A DNA stretch of 64,000 nt from NCBI RefSeq assembly GCF_008065155.1, contig NZ_CP042819.1:1984001-2048000 (forward strand), written 5' to 3'. The first letter of the stretch is position 1. Each line of letters opens with the position of its first letter. Positions 49,911-61,499 of the stretch are shown piece after piece. Source of the stretch: Octadecabacter sp. SW4. GTDB lineage: Bacteria > Pseudomonadota > Alphaproteobacteria > Rhodobacterales > Rhodobacteraceae. A model generated the notes under the pieces. It saw only the letters and a list, made by a program, of their open reading frames with translations. It did no database searches and was not told where the DNA came from. Position numbers and translations under genes: made by a program.

Positions 49911-51100
49911 GCGGCCTGATACACCGCGCTCACCTCGGCCCGGATGATCCGCGCGATCTGGGCGCAATCCGCAAGGCTGAAGGTCAGTGGCAGACGCAAA
50001 TCAATGATCCCCGCCAACACGCGGTCACTGGCGGGCATTGGGGTGCTTGGGGCATAGCGCCAACTGTCATAGCGGCTGGTAAATCCTGCAGGTTCCGCCG
50101 CGCCAAACCACTTGAGTTCAACCCCGCGTTTCAGGCAGCGCGCGATCACCTCGCGCACATCATCCGCTAACCAATCCAGCAGCAGAAACTGGAAAGACGA
50201 AGCCACGAAATGTTCCGCCTCGGGCCGGTCGATCAATGTCAGCCCGCCCGTGTCGGCCAGCCCGCCTTCCAGAACGGCGTAGCGCGCGTTCCACTTCGCG
50301 GCCTGTTCATCCAAACGGCGCAACTGCGGACGCAGGATCGCCGCGCGCAGGTTGTCCATCCGCCCCGATACGTTGGGCGTTTCGTATTTGATATCCTTGA
50401 AAACTTCGGGCGGGGGTGCAGCGCGGTGGCGTTCAAACAGCATATAGCTGCCCGACAGCATGATCGCGCGCGCCATGCCCGTTGCGTCGTCACTGACCAG
50501 CAGCCCACCTTCACCGGAATTGACGTGTTTGTAGGTCTGCGTCGAATAACAGCCAAAGCGGCCGTGCCGCCCGCTTGGCACGCCGTTCCAGCTGGCCCCC
50601 ATCGTATGGGCGCAATCCTCGATCACGGTGACGCCTGCCCCGTCACATAGCGCCATCAGCGCATCCATATCGCAAATATGCCCGCGCATGTGCGACAACA
50701 ACAACACCCGCGCCTGATCCAGCTTGGCGGCCAGATCATCCAGATCAATCACCAGATCCGTCGTCACGCCGACAAAGACAGGCACCGCGCCAAGGCTGGC
50801 AATCGCACCCGGCACGGGGGCCAGCGTAAAAGCATTGGTCAGCACCCTGTCACCTGCCTTGACGCCGCAAGCCCGCATCGCAGTGGTCATGGCATAGCCG
50901 CCCGAGGCCACGGCAAGACAGTATTTCGCCCCGACCTGTGCGGCAAATTCCTCTTCCAGCAGCGCGGCCTGCGCCACTTCGCCCGCAACAGTGTTGTAAC
51001 GGTGCAAACGCCCGCTTTGCATCACGGCCAGTGCGGCGGCGATCCCCTCCTCGGGGATCGGTTCCTGCTGGGTGAAACTGCCTTTGAATATCTCGCTCAT
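49907..51100 (-). CDS. DegT/DnrJ/EryC1/StrS family aminotransferase
   Basis: 397 residues, a PLP enzyme that usually aminates a keto sugar. VIEDCAHTMGASWNG and STQTYKHVNSGEGG, the latter with the PLP-binding Lys, are diagnostic, and RMDNLRAAI follows. The ATG at 51100 is chosen because the longer frame (to 51172) shows no homology; no good ribosome binding site is visible. Sugar-nucleotide substrate unknown. It is convergent with the regulator and divergent from the MmgE/PrpD gene. Confidence 0.85.
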   Translation of the reverse strand: MSEIFKGSFTQQEPIPEEGIAAALAVMQSGRLHRYNTVAGEVAQAALLEEEFAAQVGAKYCLAVASGGYAMTTAMRACGVKAGDRVLTNAFTLAPVPGAIASLGAVPVFVGVTTDLVIDLDDLAAKLDQARVLLLSHMRGHICDMDALMALCDGAGVTVIEDCAHTMGASWNGVPSGRHGRFGCYSTQTYKHVNSGEGGLLVSDDATGMARAIMLSGSYMLFERHRAAPPPEVFKDIKYETPNVSGRMDNLRAAILRPQLRRLDEQAAKWNARYAVLEGGLADTGGLTLIDRPEAEHFVASSFQFLLLDWLADDVREVIARCLKRGVELKWFGAAEPAGFTSRYDSWRYAPSTPMPASDRVLAGIIDLRLPLTFSLADCAQIARIIRAEVSAVYQAA

Positions 51101-51193
51101 GGGAGGAGATTGCGGCGGGTCTGCGCGCGCGTCAATGCCTGCAATGTCGCAAACGAACTTGCGCAGAGCCACCGGCGCAGCAAGGCTGGGGCC

Positions 51194-52501
51194 ATGACAC
51201 CGCTTGAACTAATCCACGACCTGCACTGGTCTGCCCTGCCCACCGCCGTGCAGGCGCAAACCAAACTGGCCCTGCGCGACCTGATCGGCGTGGCGGCAGG
51301 CGGGCGAGGCACGCGCCTGTCAGGGATGATCCACGCCCATGCCGCCGCACAGTTTGGCGGCCCCCTGCCGATGCTGTTTGATGCGCGCAGCGCAAGTGCG
51401 GCAGGCGTGGCGCTGGCGGCGGGCATGACAATCGACGCGCTGGACGGGCATGACGGGTTCAACCCCGCCAAAGGCCATATCGGCTGCCCATTGCTGGCGG
51501 CGATCCTGCCGGTGGCCCATAGCATGGGCACCCCCGGACAAGACTTTCTTACAACCCTTGCAATGGGTTACGAGTTTGGTGCCCGCGCCGCCATCGCGCA
51601 GCACGCCACCGCGCCGGACTACCATACCTCGGGCAGTTGGGGCGCGGTGACGGCCGCCGCCGCCTGCGCCCGCCTGATGGGGCTGGGCCATGAACAGACC
51701 CGCCACGCTCTGGGGATCGCCGAATACCACGGGCCGCGCAGCCAGATGATGCGGTGCATTGATCACCCGACGATGGTCAAGGACGGGTCGGGCTGGGGCG
51801 CGATGGCGGGAGTATCGGCAGCCCATCTGGCCGCAGGCGGCTTTACCGGCGCACCGGCGATCACGGTCGAAGAGACGCCGCATGTCTGGTCCGACATCGG
51901 CACGCGCTGGTATGGGCTGGAACAATATTACAAACCCTACCCCGTGTGCCGCTGGGCACAGGCCCCGATCGAGGGCGTATTGGCCCTGCGCCGCGCGCAT
52001 GGATTGACGGCTGCCGATGTCACCCGGATCACTGTCGAAACCTTCCACGAGGCGATCCGCCTTGCGACGGCAACCCCGCAAACCACGGAAGAAGCACAGT
52101 ATTCCACGTCCTTTCCCTGCGCCGTTGCGCTGGTGCGGGGCGGGATCACCCCTGCCGACATCGCCGACACGGCGCTGCGCGACCCCGAAATCCTGCGCCT
52201 GTCCCAATCACTGGCGATGACCGAGGACGCCGCCGCCAACGCCGCATTTCCCACCACCCGGCTTGCACGGGTGACGCTTACAATGACGGATGGGCGCAGC
52301 CTGCGAAGCGACTGGATGCAACCACGCTGGGATCACACCGCGGCGCCCACGCCAGATGAACTGGCCACGAAATTCCACGCCTACGCCGCACCTGTGTTGG
52401 GGGATGCGCTGACCAGGGACATAGATGCAGCCATCGACGGGCTGGACAGCGCCCCCCTGACGACCCTCACCGATCTGCTGTTTCAGCCGATCAAGTCCTG
52501 A
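51194..52501 (+). CDS. MmgE/PrpD family protein
   Basis: 435 residues, related to 2-methylcitrate dehydratase and cis-aconitate decarboxylase. GHIGCPLLAAILPVAHSMG, MGYEFGARAAIAQH, YHTSGSWGAVTAAAACARLM and YKPYPVCRW are family blocks. No methylcitrate genes are adjacent, so the substrate is open. An AAGG site lies before the ATG at 51194; the much longer open frame upstream (from 50678) is antisense to the aminotransferase and is not used. The 3' end overlaps the convergent phosphatase gene by 19 bases. Confidence 0.85.
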   Translation: MTPLELIHDLHWSALPTAVQAQTKLALRDLIGVAAGGRGTRLSGMIHAHAAAQFGGPLPMLFDARSASAAGVALAAGMTIDALDGHDGFNPAKGHIGCPLLAAILPVAHSMGTPGQDFLTTLAMGYEFGARAAIAQHATAPDYHTSGSWGAVTAAAACARLMGLGHEQTRHALGIAEYHGPRSQMMRCIDHPTMVKDGSGWGAMAGVSAAHLAAGGFTGAPAITVEETPHVWSDIGTRWYGLEQYYKPYPVCRWAQAPIEGVLALRRAHGLTAADVTRITVETFHEAIRLATATPQTTEEAQYSTSFPCAVALVRGGITPADIADTALRDPEILRLSQSLAMTEDAAANAAFPTTRLARVTLTMTDGRSLRSDWMQPRWDHTAAPTPDELATKFHAYAAPVLGDALTRDIDAAIDGLDSAPLTTLTDLLFQPIKS

Positions 52502-53145
52502 ACCATCGCGGGCAAGTCCCTGAAATGATTCAGCAAACCATCCGGTTTCATCGCGATGACATCCGCCTTGGCAGGCCCGAAGGTCACCAAAACAGACGGC
52601 ACACCGGCATTGCGCGCAGTGGCATGATCCGTTGCCGTATCGCCGATCAGACAACAGCGGGACACATCGCCACCCGCGCCGCGCACCGCCGCGAACAGAT
52701 GTTCGGGATCGGGTTTGCGCACCGCCAGCGTATCGGCCCCGATCAGCGAGGCAAATTCATCCCGCACACCCAGGCGCCGCAAGAGCGTATCCGCCAGCCG
52801 TTCGGGTTTATTCGTTGCAATTCCGACGGTATAACCATCACTGCGCAGGGCTGCGACAGCCTCCATCGCGCCATCATAAAGCACCGTGTGCCTGTTGATA
52901 TCACGCGCATAAGCCTCAAGAAGCAAGGGATATTGGCGCAAGATCTCGTCCTCGCCATACCCCCGGACCCGCGAAAATCCGAGGGTCAGCATGGCCCGCC
53001 CACCCCTCAGCGCCGTGCCCGCATCCGCAGCCGGATCAAGCAGGTCACCCAGACCCAGCGCGCGAAAACAGCTATTGGCCGCCGCGATCAAATCCCCGCT
53101 GGTATCCGCCAAGGTGCCGTCCAGATCAAAAATAACGCAGCGCAT
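52483..53145 (-). CDS. HAD-family hydrolase, phosphoglycolate phosphatase-like
   Basis: 220 residues. HAD motif I FDLDGTLADT at the N-terminus, motif II in GIATNKPE, motif III Lys in AVRKPDPEHL and motif IV GDTATDHATA are all present. A helical cap domain (residues about 15-85) makes it the subclass I type, like Gph. A GGGAGG site lies seven bases before the ATG at 53145. Phosphoglycolate is the likeliest substrate but not proven. Confidence 0.85.
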   Translation of the reverse strand: MRCVIFDLDGTLADTSGDLIAAANSCFRALGLGDLLDPAADAGTALRGGRAMLTLGFSRVRGYGEDEILRQYPLLLEAYARDINRHTVLYDGAMEAVAALRSDGYTVGIATNKPERLADTLLRRLGVRDEFASLIGADTLAVRKPDPEHLFAAVRGAGGDVSRCCLIGDTATDHATARNAGVPSVLVTFGPAKADVIAMKPDGLLNHFRDLPAMVQDLIG

Positions 53146-53264
53146 TGCGGCCTCCCTCGCGAATGTGTGCATCTGTAACGATGCGTCACCTGATGTGAAG
53201 CCCTAACCCTTGCGTTGCGAGGGGGCCACGTTAGAAGGGGCGCAAAGGCATTGAGGTAGAACGC

Positions 53265-54617
53265 ATGGCAACGGCACTGATAATCCTCGCGGCGGGCATG
53301 GGCACGCGCATGAACAGCGATTTGCCCAAGGTGCTGCACCAGATTGCCGGCGCGCCGATGCTGATCCATGCGATGAAATCGGGCGCGAGCCTTGAACCCG
53401 AACGCACCGTCATCGTCGCGGGCCACGGCGCCGAGGCAGTGGGCAAAGCCGCGCAGGGATGGGACGACCGCGCCGAAGTGGTCTTGCAGGCCGAACAGTT
53501 GGGCACGGGGCATGGCGTGGCACAGGCGCAAAGCGCACTGGCCGATTTCAGCGGCGACGCGATTGTCCTTTATGGTGATACGCCGTTCATCCGCCCCGAA
53601 ACGCTCACCGCGATGGCCGCCGCGCGACAGTTTCACGATGTTGTCGTGCTGGGGTTTCAGGCCGCTGATCCGGGGCGTTACGGGCGGCTTGTGACGGCAG
53701 GCGAAGCGCTGGAAAAGATTGTAGAATACAAAGATGCGACAGATAAAGAACGCGCCATAACCCTTTGTAACAGCGGCGTTATCGCGGCAGATGCGGCGAC
53801 GTTGTTTGATCTGGTTGCGGCCGTCAAGAACGACAATGCCGCCGGTGAATACTACCTGACAGATATCGTCGACATCGCCCGTGCACGCGGGTTGTCCGCC
53901 ACGGTCGTGCGCTGCGAAGAAGCCGAAACGATGGGGATCAATTCGCGCGCCGAACTGGCTGTAGCCGAGGGCGCATTTCAGGCCGCACGCCGCGCCGAAG
54001 TGCTGGCAGATGGCGTGACATTGCAGGCCCCGGACACCGTCTATTTCGCCCATGACACCGTGGTCGGGCGTGACGCGGTGATTGAACCCAATGTGGTATT
54101 CGGCCCCCATGTCACGATCGAAAGCGGCGCCACGATCCGCGCCTTTTCCCACCTTGAGGGCTGCCATGTGAGCCGCGGTGCGGTGGTTGGCCCCTATGCA
54201 CGCCTGCGCCCGGGCGCCGAACTGGCCGAAAACGTCAGGATCGGCAATTTTGTCGAGGTGAAGAATGCGCAGATTGCCGAAGGGGCCAAGGTTAACCACC
54301 TGTCCTATATCGGCGATGCGACCGTGGGCGCTGCGACGAACATCGGCGCGGGCACGATCACCTGCAACTATGACGGCGTGTTCAAGCACCGCACCGTGAT
54401 AGGCGAACGGGTGTTCGTCGGCTCCAACACGATGCTGGTCGCCCCGGTCAGTTTGGGCGACGATTCCATGACCGCCAGCGGCTCCGTCATCACCCGCGAC
54501 GTCCCCGCCGCGGCCCTGGCCCTGTCGCGCGCGCCGCAAGAGGTAAAACCGGGTCTCGCCAAGCGAATGTTCGAAAAGTTAAAATCCAAACGGGCAAAAT
54601 CGGCGAAGGGAGCCTAA
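53265..54617 (+). CDS. glmU: Bifunctional UDP-GlcNAc pyrophosphorylase / GlcN-1-P acetyltransferase
   Basis: 450 residues. The N-terminal uridyltransferase domain carries LAAGMGTRMNSDLPKVLH; the C-terminal left-handed beta helix (about 250-430) is the acetyltransferase (VGPYARLRPGAELAENVRIG; NIGAGTITCNYDGVFKH). It makes UDP-GlcNAc for peptidoglycan and lipid A. It is two bases upstream of glmS, the preceding step of the pathway. Confidence 0.97.
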   Translation: MATALIILAAGMGTRMNSDLPKVLHQIAGAPMLIHAMKSGASLEPERTVIVAGHGAEAVGKAAQGWDDRAEVVLQAEQLGTGHGVAQAQSALADFSGDAIVLYGDTPFIRPETLTAMAAARQFHDVVVLGFQAADPGRYGRLVTAGEALEKIVEYKDATDKERAITLCNSGVIAADAATLFDLVAAVKNDNAAGEYYLTDIVDIARARGLSATVVRCEEAETMGINSRAELAVAEGAFQAARRAEVLADGVTLQAPDTVYFAHDTVVGRDAVIEPNVVFGPHVTIESGATIRAFSHLEGCHVSRGAVVGPYARLRPGAELAENVRIGNFVEVKNAQIAEGAKVNHLSYIGDATVGAATNIGAGTITCNYDGVFKHRTVIGERVFVGSNTMLVAPVSLGDDSMTASGSVITRDVPAAALALSRAPQEVKPGLAKRMFEKLKSKRAKSAKGA

Positions 54618-54619
54618 AA

Positions 54620-56436
<1,817 letters not shown>

Positions 56437-56440
<4 letters not shown>

Positions 56441-57006
56441 CATGGCCCGCCCCCGTCACCCTGACGGGCGATCATGTGATCCTTGCGCCCTTGTCGCAGG
56501 ATCACGCCGCTGATCTGGCCCGCGCAGCCGCCGATCTGGGGCCGCTTTGGTATACGTCCATCCCCGCCCCCGACGGCATGTCGGCCGAAATTGACCGCCG
56601 CCTGTCCCTGCCCGATATGCAGCCCTTTACGGTGATGACACCCAAGGGCACGCCCGTGGGCATGACGACCTATATGCACACGGATGCGCTGAACAAGCGC
56701 GTTGAAATCGGCTCCACATGGCTGGGGCCAAGCGTGCAACGCACGCCGCTCAATACCGAAGCAAAGCTGCTGATGCTGGGCCATGCTTTTGATCATCTGG
56801 GCTGTATCGCCGTTGAGTTTCGCACCCATCGCCTGAACAGCCAGTCGCGCCGCGCGATTGAACGTTTGGGCGCGCAACTCGATGGTATCCTGCGTGCGCA
56901 TATGGTGGCTGACAACGGCACGATCCGCGACACCGCCGTCTATTCGATCACTGCGCCGGAATGGCCCACGATTAAGGCGCATCTGACCCATCAGTTGACC
57001 CGATGA
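56437..57006 (+). CDS. GNAT family acetyltransferase (RimJ/RimL-like)
   Basis: 189 residues. The pattern VEIGSTWLGPSVQRTPLNTEAKLLML followed by FRTHRLNSQSRRAIERLGAQ is that of RimL-type GNAT proteins that acetylate amino groups; the acetyl-CoA loop is degenerate. Four-base overlaps with glmS and with the AlkD-like gene. Substrate unknown. Confidence 0.85.
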
Positions 57007-57686
57007 CGCCTGACACCGCCCTTGATCAATTGCGCGCAACTGCCAATGCCGACAAGGCCAGCGAGATGGCGCGCTATCACAAGATTGACCGCCCCTATCT
57101 GGGTGTCGCCAACCCGGCGATTGATGCCTATGTCAAGGACTGGCGCGCGGCCTTGGATGCCCCGGCCCGCGTTGCCTTGGCCGATGGGCTGTGGCGCACA
57201 AATATTCACGAGGCCCGCATCGCTGCCGCCAAACTGCTGACCCAGGCGCGCATCCGGCCCGATGACAATCCGGCGTGGGATCTGATCGCGTCCTGGGTGC
57301 CGGATTTCGATGCCTGGGCCGTGGCTGACCACGCCAGTATCGCCGGGCAGAAACGGCTGGTCTGGCAACCCGATCGGGTGCAGCAGTTGGAGCAGTGGAC
57401 CACATCTGATCATCTGTGGACGCGGCGCGCGGCGCTTGTGATGACCCTGCCCTGGACCAAGCAGAACAACCCCAAGCCGGGTGAAATTGCCATTCGGGAA
57501 CAGGTGCTTGGCTGGGCGGCGGGCTATGTGGACGATCCCGAATGGTTCATCCAAAAGGCCGTAGCCTGGTGGTTGCGCGACCTGTCCAAACACGATCCCG
57601 AACGGGTGCATGCGTTTCTGAACCAATACGGCGCACGCATGAAACCCTTTGCCCGCAAAGAGGCAGGCCGTCTGCTTGCCGACTGA
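57003..57686 (+). CDS. DNA alkylation repair protein, AlkD-like
   Basis: 227 residues, all helical (HEAT-like). YLGVANPAIDAYVKDW, IHEARIAAAKLL, DHLWTRRAALVM and the C-terminal ALKD pattern (FIQKAVAWWLRDLSKHDPER) fit AlkD-type 3-methyladenine/7-methylguanine glycosylases. The start overlaps the acetyltransferase stop (ATGA). Confidence 0.85.
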   Translation: MTPDTALDQLRATANADKASEMARYHKIDRPYLGVANPAIDAYVKDWRAALDAPARVALADGLWRTNIHEARIAAAKLLTQARIRPDDNPAWDLIASWVPDFDAWAVADHASIAGQKRLVWQPDRVQQLEQWTTSDHLWTRRAALVMTLPWTKQNNPKPGEIAIREQVLGWAAGYVDDPEWFIQKAVAWWLRDLSKHDPERVHAFLNQYGARMKPFARKEAGRLLAD

Positions 57687-57775
57687 AATCGGCGGATATT
57701 CGTTCGGCCCTGACTTTCCTCTCGCGCCCTGCGCGCTGACCCGATAGTTTGGATCAAAACAGGGCCGCTCCGGAT

Positions 57776-58408
57776 ATGATCAACGTCACCTTGCAGGTCA
57801 ATGAAATTGCCGAGCGCATCCACGAGATGCGCAAAGATCAAGTCCGTATGATCGTCGCGATATGCGGCGCGCCTGCCAGCGGAAAATCCACCCTCGCAGC
57901 CGAGGTCGCGCGCCGTTTGACCGGCCAGAAATGCAGCGCCGCCGTGGTGCCGATGGACGGATTTCATCTGGACAATGCGATTTTGAAGACCCGTGGGATA
58001 CTGGCGCGCAAGGGCGCCCCAGAGACCTTTGATGCAGACGGATTTGTGCATATGGTCAAACGGTTACGCGCCGGGGGTGATGTTGCCATTCCGGTTTTTG
58101 ACCGCGCCCGCGACATTGCCATTGCCGGGGCCGAGATTGTGCCGCATGACTGTCAGGTCATTCTGGCCGAGGGCAATTATCTGCTGATGGACACGGCCCC
58201 CTGGGACCAGTTGGAACCGCTGTGGGATCTAACGGTGATGCTGGATGTGCCGATGGCCGACCTGCGCGCACGCCTGATCCAGCGCTGGTTGTCACACGGC
58301 CTGAGCAGCCCTGCGGCCACACGGCGCGCCGAAAGCAACGATATCCCCAATGCGCAGGGCGTGATTGAACACTCGCGCCCCGCGGATATCACCCTCAACC
58401 GGGGCTAG
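57776..58408 (+). CDS. P-loop kinase of the uridine kinase/phosphoribulokinase type
   Basis: 210 residues from the ATG at 57776; a TTG nine codons earlier is also in frame. Walker A GAPASGKST near residue 33, then VVPMDGFHLDNAIL, DADGFVHMVKRL, VPHDCQVILAEGNYLL and the lid region (RLIQRWLSHGLSSPAATRRA) fit the FrcK/uridine-kinase-like family. Probably phosphorylates a sugar or nucleoside. Its stop shares the palindrome CTAG with the stop of the convergent dctM gene. Confidence 0.78.
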   Translation: MINVTLQVNEIAERIHEMRKDQVRMIVAICGAPASGKSTLAAEVARRLTGQKCSAAVVPMDGFHLDNAILKTRGILARKGAPETFDADGFVHMVKRLRAGGDVAIPVFDRARDIAIAGAEIVPHDCQVILAEGNYLLMDTAPWDQLEPLWDLTVMLDVPMADLRARLIQRWLSHGLSSPAATRRAESNDIPNAQGVIEHSRPADITLNRG

Positions 58409-59718
58409 GAAATCGCGAAAAGCGTGATCGCCGGAAAGGTCACCAACAGCGCCACGCGCACCACATCTGACGCCACAAACGGCAGCACGGCGCGAAACGT
58501 GCGCCCCATCGGCGTTTTCCCGTCGATCTTGTGAATGACGAACAAGTTAAGGCCCACAGGCGGCGTGATCAGCCCGACCTCGACGACAATCAGCACCAGA
58601 ATCCCGAACCAGATCGCCAGGTCATCGGGTGGAAGGCCAAACTCCAACCCGCTGATCACAGGCCAGAAAATAGGGACGGTCAGCAAGATCATCGACAGGC
58701 TGTCCATCAGGCAGCCCATGATCAGGTAGAACACCAGCACGATGATCAGCACGGTCATCGGCGCAAAGGCATAGCTTGCCACAAGGTCGGTCAATTCCTG
58801 CGGCACCTGCGCCAATGCAAGGAAGCCGCGATAGAAGGCGGCCCCCAGAATGATAAAGAAAATCATCGCCGTCTGTTTGCCCGTGGCAATCAGGCATTGA
58901 CGCAGGCCAACCCAGCCCAGCCGTCCTGTCACGGCGGCAATCCCCCCCGTGGCCAGTGCGCCAATCGCCGCGCCATCGGTGGGCGTGAACCAGCCACGAT
59001 AGATACCACCAACGACCAGCGCAAACACCAGCAACACCGGCCAGACATCGGCCAGCGCGCGCAAGCGTTCGGGCCACGGCAGGGCTGGGCGCGCACCGGC
59101 GCTGTTTGGCACCAAGCGCACGTAGATCGCGATCACCACCATATAGCCAAGCGCCGCGATGATCCCCGGCACCACGGCAGCGACGAACAGTTCGGCGATA
59201 TTTTGTTGGGTCAGTGTGGCATAGATCACCAGGATCACCGATGGCGGGATCAGGATACCCAGGGTGCCGCCTGCCGCCAGGGCCGCTGACGCAAATCCCC
59301 CTTCATAGCCATAGCGACGCAGTTCCGGCAGGGCCACACGCCCCATCGTGGCCGCGGTCGCCAGCGACGACCCGCAGATCGCTCCGAACCCGCCGCAGGC
59401 CCCCACAGCCGCCATCGCCACCCCGCCCTTGCGGTGGCCCAGAAACGCTGCCGCCGCGCGGAACAGGGCCGCCGACATCCCCGAATGGGATGCAAATTGC
59501 CCCATCAGCAAAAAGAACGGCACCACGGTCAGGTCGTAATTGGCGAATGTCGTATAGGTGTCGCCCTTGAGGCGGGCCAGCACCATATTGGGCGTTCCCG
59601 TGATCAGGATCGTGCCACCCAGCCCGCAAATCAGCATCGCCAGCCCGATCGGCGCGCGCAGGGCGATCATCGCCAGAAAGACGGGAAAGGACCACGCGGC
59701 AAGTTCAAGCGCGCTCAT
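58405..59718 (-). CDS. dctM: TRAP transporter large permease
   Basis: 437 residues, about 12 membrane helices; GFGAICGSSLATAATMGRVA, GGTLGILIPPSVILVIYATL and the C-terminal LITPPVGLNLFVI are diagnostic. The ATG at 59718 overlaps the dctQ stop (ATGA). It imports an organic acid or similar solute using a sodium or proton gradient together with DctP and DctQ. Confidence 0.93.
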   Translation of the reverse strand: MSALELAAWSFPVFLAMIALRAPIGLAMLICGLGGTILITGTPNMVLARLKGDTYTTFANYDLTVVPFFLLMGQFASHSGMSAALFRAAAAFLGHRKGGVAMAAVGACGGFGAICGSSLATAATMGRVALPELRRYGYEGGFASAALAAGGTLGILIPPSVILVIYATLTQQNIAELFVAAVVPGIIAALGYMVVIAIYVRLVPNSAGARPALPWPERLRALADVWPVLLVFALVVGGIYRGWFTPTDGAAIGALATGGIAAVTGRLGWVGLRQCLIATGKQTAMIFFIILGAAFYRGFLALAQVPQELTDLVASYAFAPMTVLIIVLVFYLIMGCLMDSLSMILLTVPIFWPVISGLEFGLPPDDLAIWFGILVLIVVEVGLITPPVGLNLFVIHKIDGKTPMGRTFRAVLPFVASDVVRVALLVTFPAITLFAIS

Positions 59719-60263
59719 CCCCGCACCTGCGCGATCCGCCAGCCTGCGCAGTATATGCCCACGAGGGCGGCGACCCACGCAGCGACACTGCTGGCCGCAT
59801 ATGACCACCACAACGGAAACTGAATGAGATAGCTGGTTTCGCCGTTGCCCAGTTTATCAAGAGTGCCAACCGTCAGCCGCGCCGCGATCAGGATCAGGGC
59901 GGCTGCCAGCACCACCTCCCAGAAAGCCGTGAGGGCGCGGCGCACGGGCTGCGAAAACCGGTCCGCCAGAAGATCGACCGTGGCGTGCCCGCCGGTGATC
60001 TGACAGATCGGCAAAAAGGCGAAGACCGCGAATGCCGCACCTGCCGCGACAAGTTCGTAATCCCCTGTCAGCGGGCCAACACCAGTGCCCAGCAACCAGG
60101 CCGCAAAGCGCGGTGCGGTGGTTTCGACCCATGCCAGATGGCCAAATCCGTTCACCTGCAACCCCAGCACCGAAATGCCGACAATCGCGATCAGCCCCAG
60201 CAGCACGACCCCGCCAAGCAGGGCCATACCCGTAGCCAAGGTCATCATGAACCGATGCAGCAT
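59715..60263 (-). CDS. dctQ: TRAP transporter small permease
   Basis: 182 residues, four hydrophobic helices, with the typical DctQ N-terminus (GMALLGGVVLLGLIAIVGIS). It lies 21 bases after dctP and overlaps dctM. Confidence 0.88.
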   Translation of the reverse strand: MLHRFMMTLATGMALLGGVVLLGLIAIVGISVLGLQVNGFGHLAWVETTAPRFAAWLLGTGVGPLTGDYELVAAGAAFAVFAFLPICQITGGHATVDLLADRFSQPVRRALTAFWEVVLAAALILIAARLTVGTLDKLGNGETSYLIQFPLWWSYAASSVAAWVAALVGIYCAGWRIAQVRG

Positions 60264-60284
60264 CCCCGCCCCGTTGGTGCAGCC

Positions 60285-61319
60285 CTATTGCGCGTCCGTG
60301 TTTTCGGCGATCAGCGCGCGCGCCTCGTCGACCAGTGCCGCGCCATCGATACCGCGCGCGTCCATTTCGGCGATCCATGTGTCCACGGTCGGGGCCGCAG
60401 CGGCGCGCCATTCCTCTACCTGTTCCGGCGAGAGCGTGATGATATTGTTGCCCCGGTCGACCGCGACCTGGCGCACGGGCGCATCAAACGCCTGATGGGT
60501 GCGCCCGGCAAAGGCGGAAAATTCAAGCCCCGAATTGGCGTCGATCACCGCCTTGAGGTCGTCAGGGAGCGCATTGTAGGCATCCAGATTCATTGCAAAA
60601 ACAAAGGCCAGCGTGTAAATGGACGCATCGCCGAATTCGGTATGGTTGTCGACTAGCTCGTGCACACGCAGGGCTTCGGTCACTTCCCAAGGCAGGGCCG
60701 CACCGTCGATCACGCCTTTGGACAGGGCCTCGGGGACGGCAGGCACGGGCATGCCCACAGCCGTCGCGCCCAGCGCCTGAAACAGCATCGTCGTGGTGCG
60801 CGAGGGCGCGCGCAGTTTCAGCCCGTCCAGATCGGCGATTTCGGTAATGGGACGGTTGGTATGCAGCACGCCCGGCCCGTGGACCCATAGCGCGAGCACT
60901 TTGACATCGGCAAAATCGTCATCGAGCATGTAGCTTTCGGCCAGTTCCCAAAGCGCGCGCGATGTGGCCTCGGCGTTGGTCATCATGAAGGGCAGTTCCA
61001 CCACCTCGGCACGGGGGAAACGGCCTGGCGTATAACCAGCGACGGTCCAGATGATATCGGCGACACCATCAACGGCCTGATCATAAAGCTGCGGCGGCGT
61101 GCCGCCCAGCTGCATGGACGGGAAACGCTGGATTTCGATGCGCCCGTCGCTATCGGCCTCGACCTTGTCGGCCCAGACGTCCAGAATTTCGGCTGGCACG
61201 ACGGATGTGGCGGGCAGGAACTGGTGCAGGCGCAGCGTGACCTCTTGCGCCACGGCCGCACCGGCCAAAAGGGTTGCGGCAAGGGTGCTGCCCAACAGGG
61301 CGCGACGGGACAGGATCAT
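60285..61319 (-). CDS. dctP: TRAP transporter solute-binding protein
   Basis: 344 residues with a Tat-like or Sec signal peptide (SRRALLGSTLAATLLAGAAV, cleavage near AQ). The DctP fold is shown by FPSMQLGGTPPQLYDQAVDG, LKLRAPSRTTTMLFQALGA and VIDGAALPWEVTEAL; the conserved Arg in LRAPSR contacts the carboxylate of the ligand. The ATG at 61319 has a GGAG site; the longer frame is not used. Ligand unknown. Confidence 0.92.
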   Translation of the reverse strand: MILSRRALLGSTLAATLLAGAAVAQEVTLRLHQFLPATSVVPAEILDVWADKVEADSDGRIEIQRFPSMQLGGTPPQLYDQAVDGVADIIWTVAGYTPGRFPRAEVVELPFMMTNAEATSRALWELAESYMLDDDFADVKVLALWVHGPGVLHTNRPITEIADLDGLKLRAPSRTTTMLFQALGATAVGMPVPAVPEALSKGVIDGAALPWEVTEALRVHELVDNHTEFGDASIYTLAFVFAMNLDAYNALPDDLKAVIDANSGLEFSAFAGRTHQAFDAPVRQVAVDRGNNIITLSPEQVEEWRAAAAPTVDTWIAEMDARGIDGAALVDEARALIAENTDAQ

Positions 61320-61499
61320 GTGGATTCTCCGGCAGGTAACCAATTTGGACGCATATGTGCTGTGTCACGCCCCCATGTGCAAGCGCACAAACGCCGCCCC
61401 GCGTGGCGCACACGACACGTCACGCGCCAGAACGCCACGATTGCACCCCGCCCGCGCAACCCTTAAACGCATGGGATCACTGCCCAAAAGGACGCTATC

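Noticed and set aside
50678..51193. Long upstream extension of the MmgE/PrpD gene
   Set aside because: It lies antisense to the DegT aminotransferase and reads as noise; family homology starts at 51194.
53088..54539. 483-codon minus-strand frame opposite glmU
   Set aside because: Antisense shadow of glmU; no ribosome binding site or family motif.
58405..58408. Shared CTAG of two convergent stop codons as a regulatory site
   Set aside because: A simple consequence of tight convergent packing; no hairpin around it.
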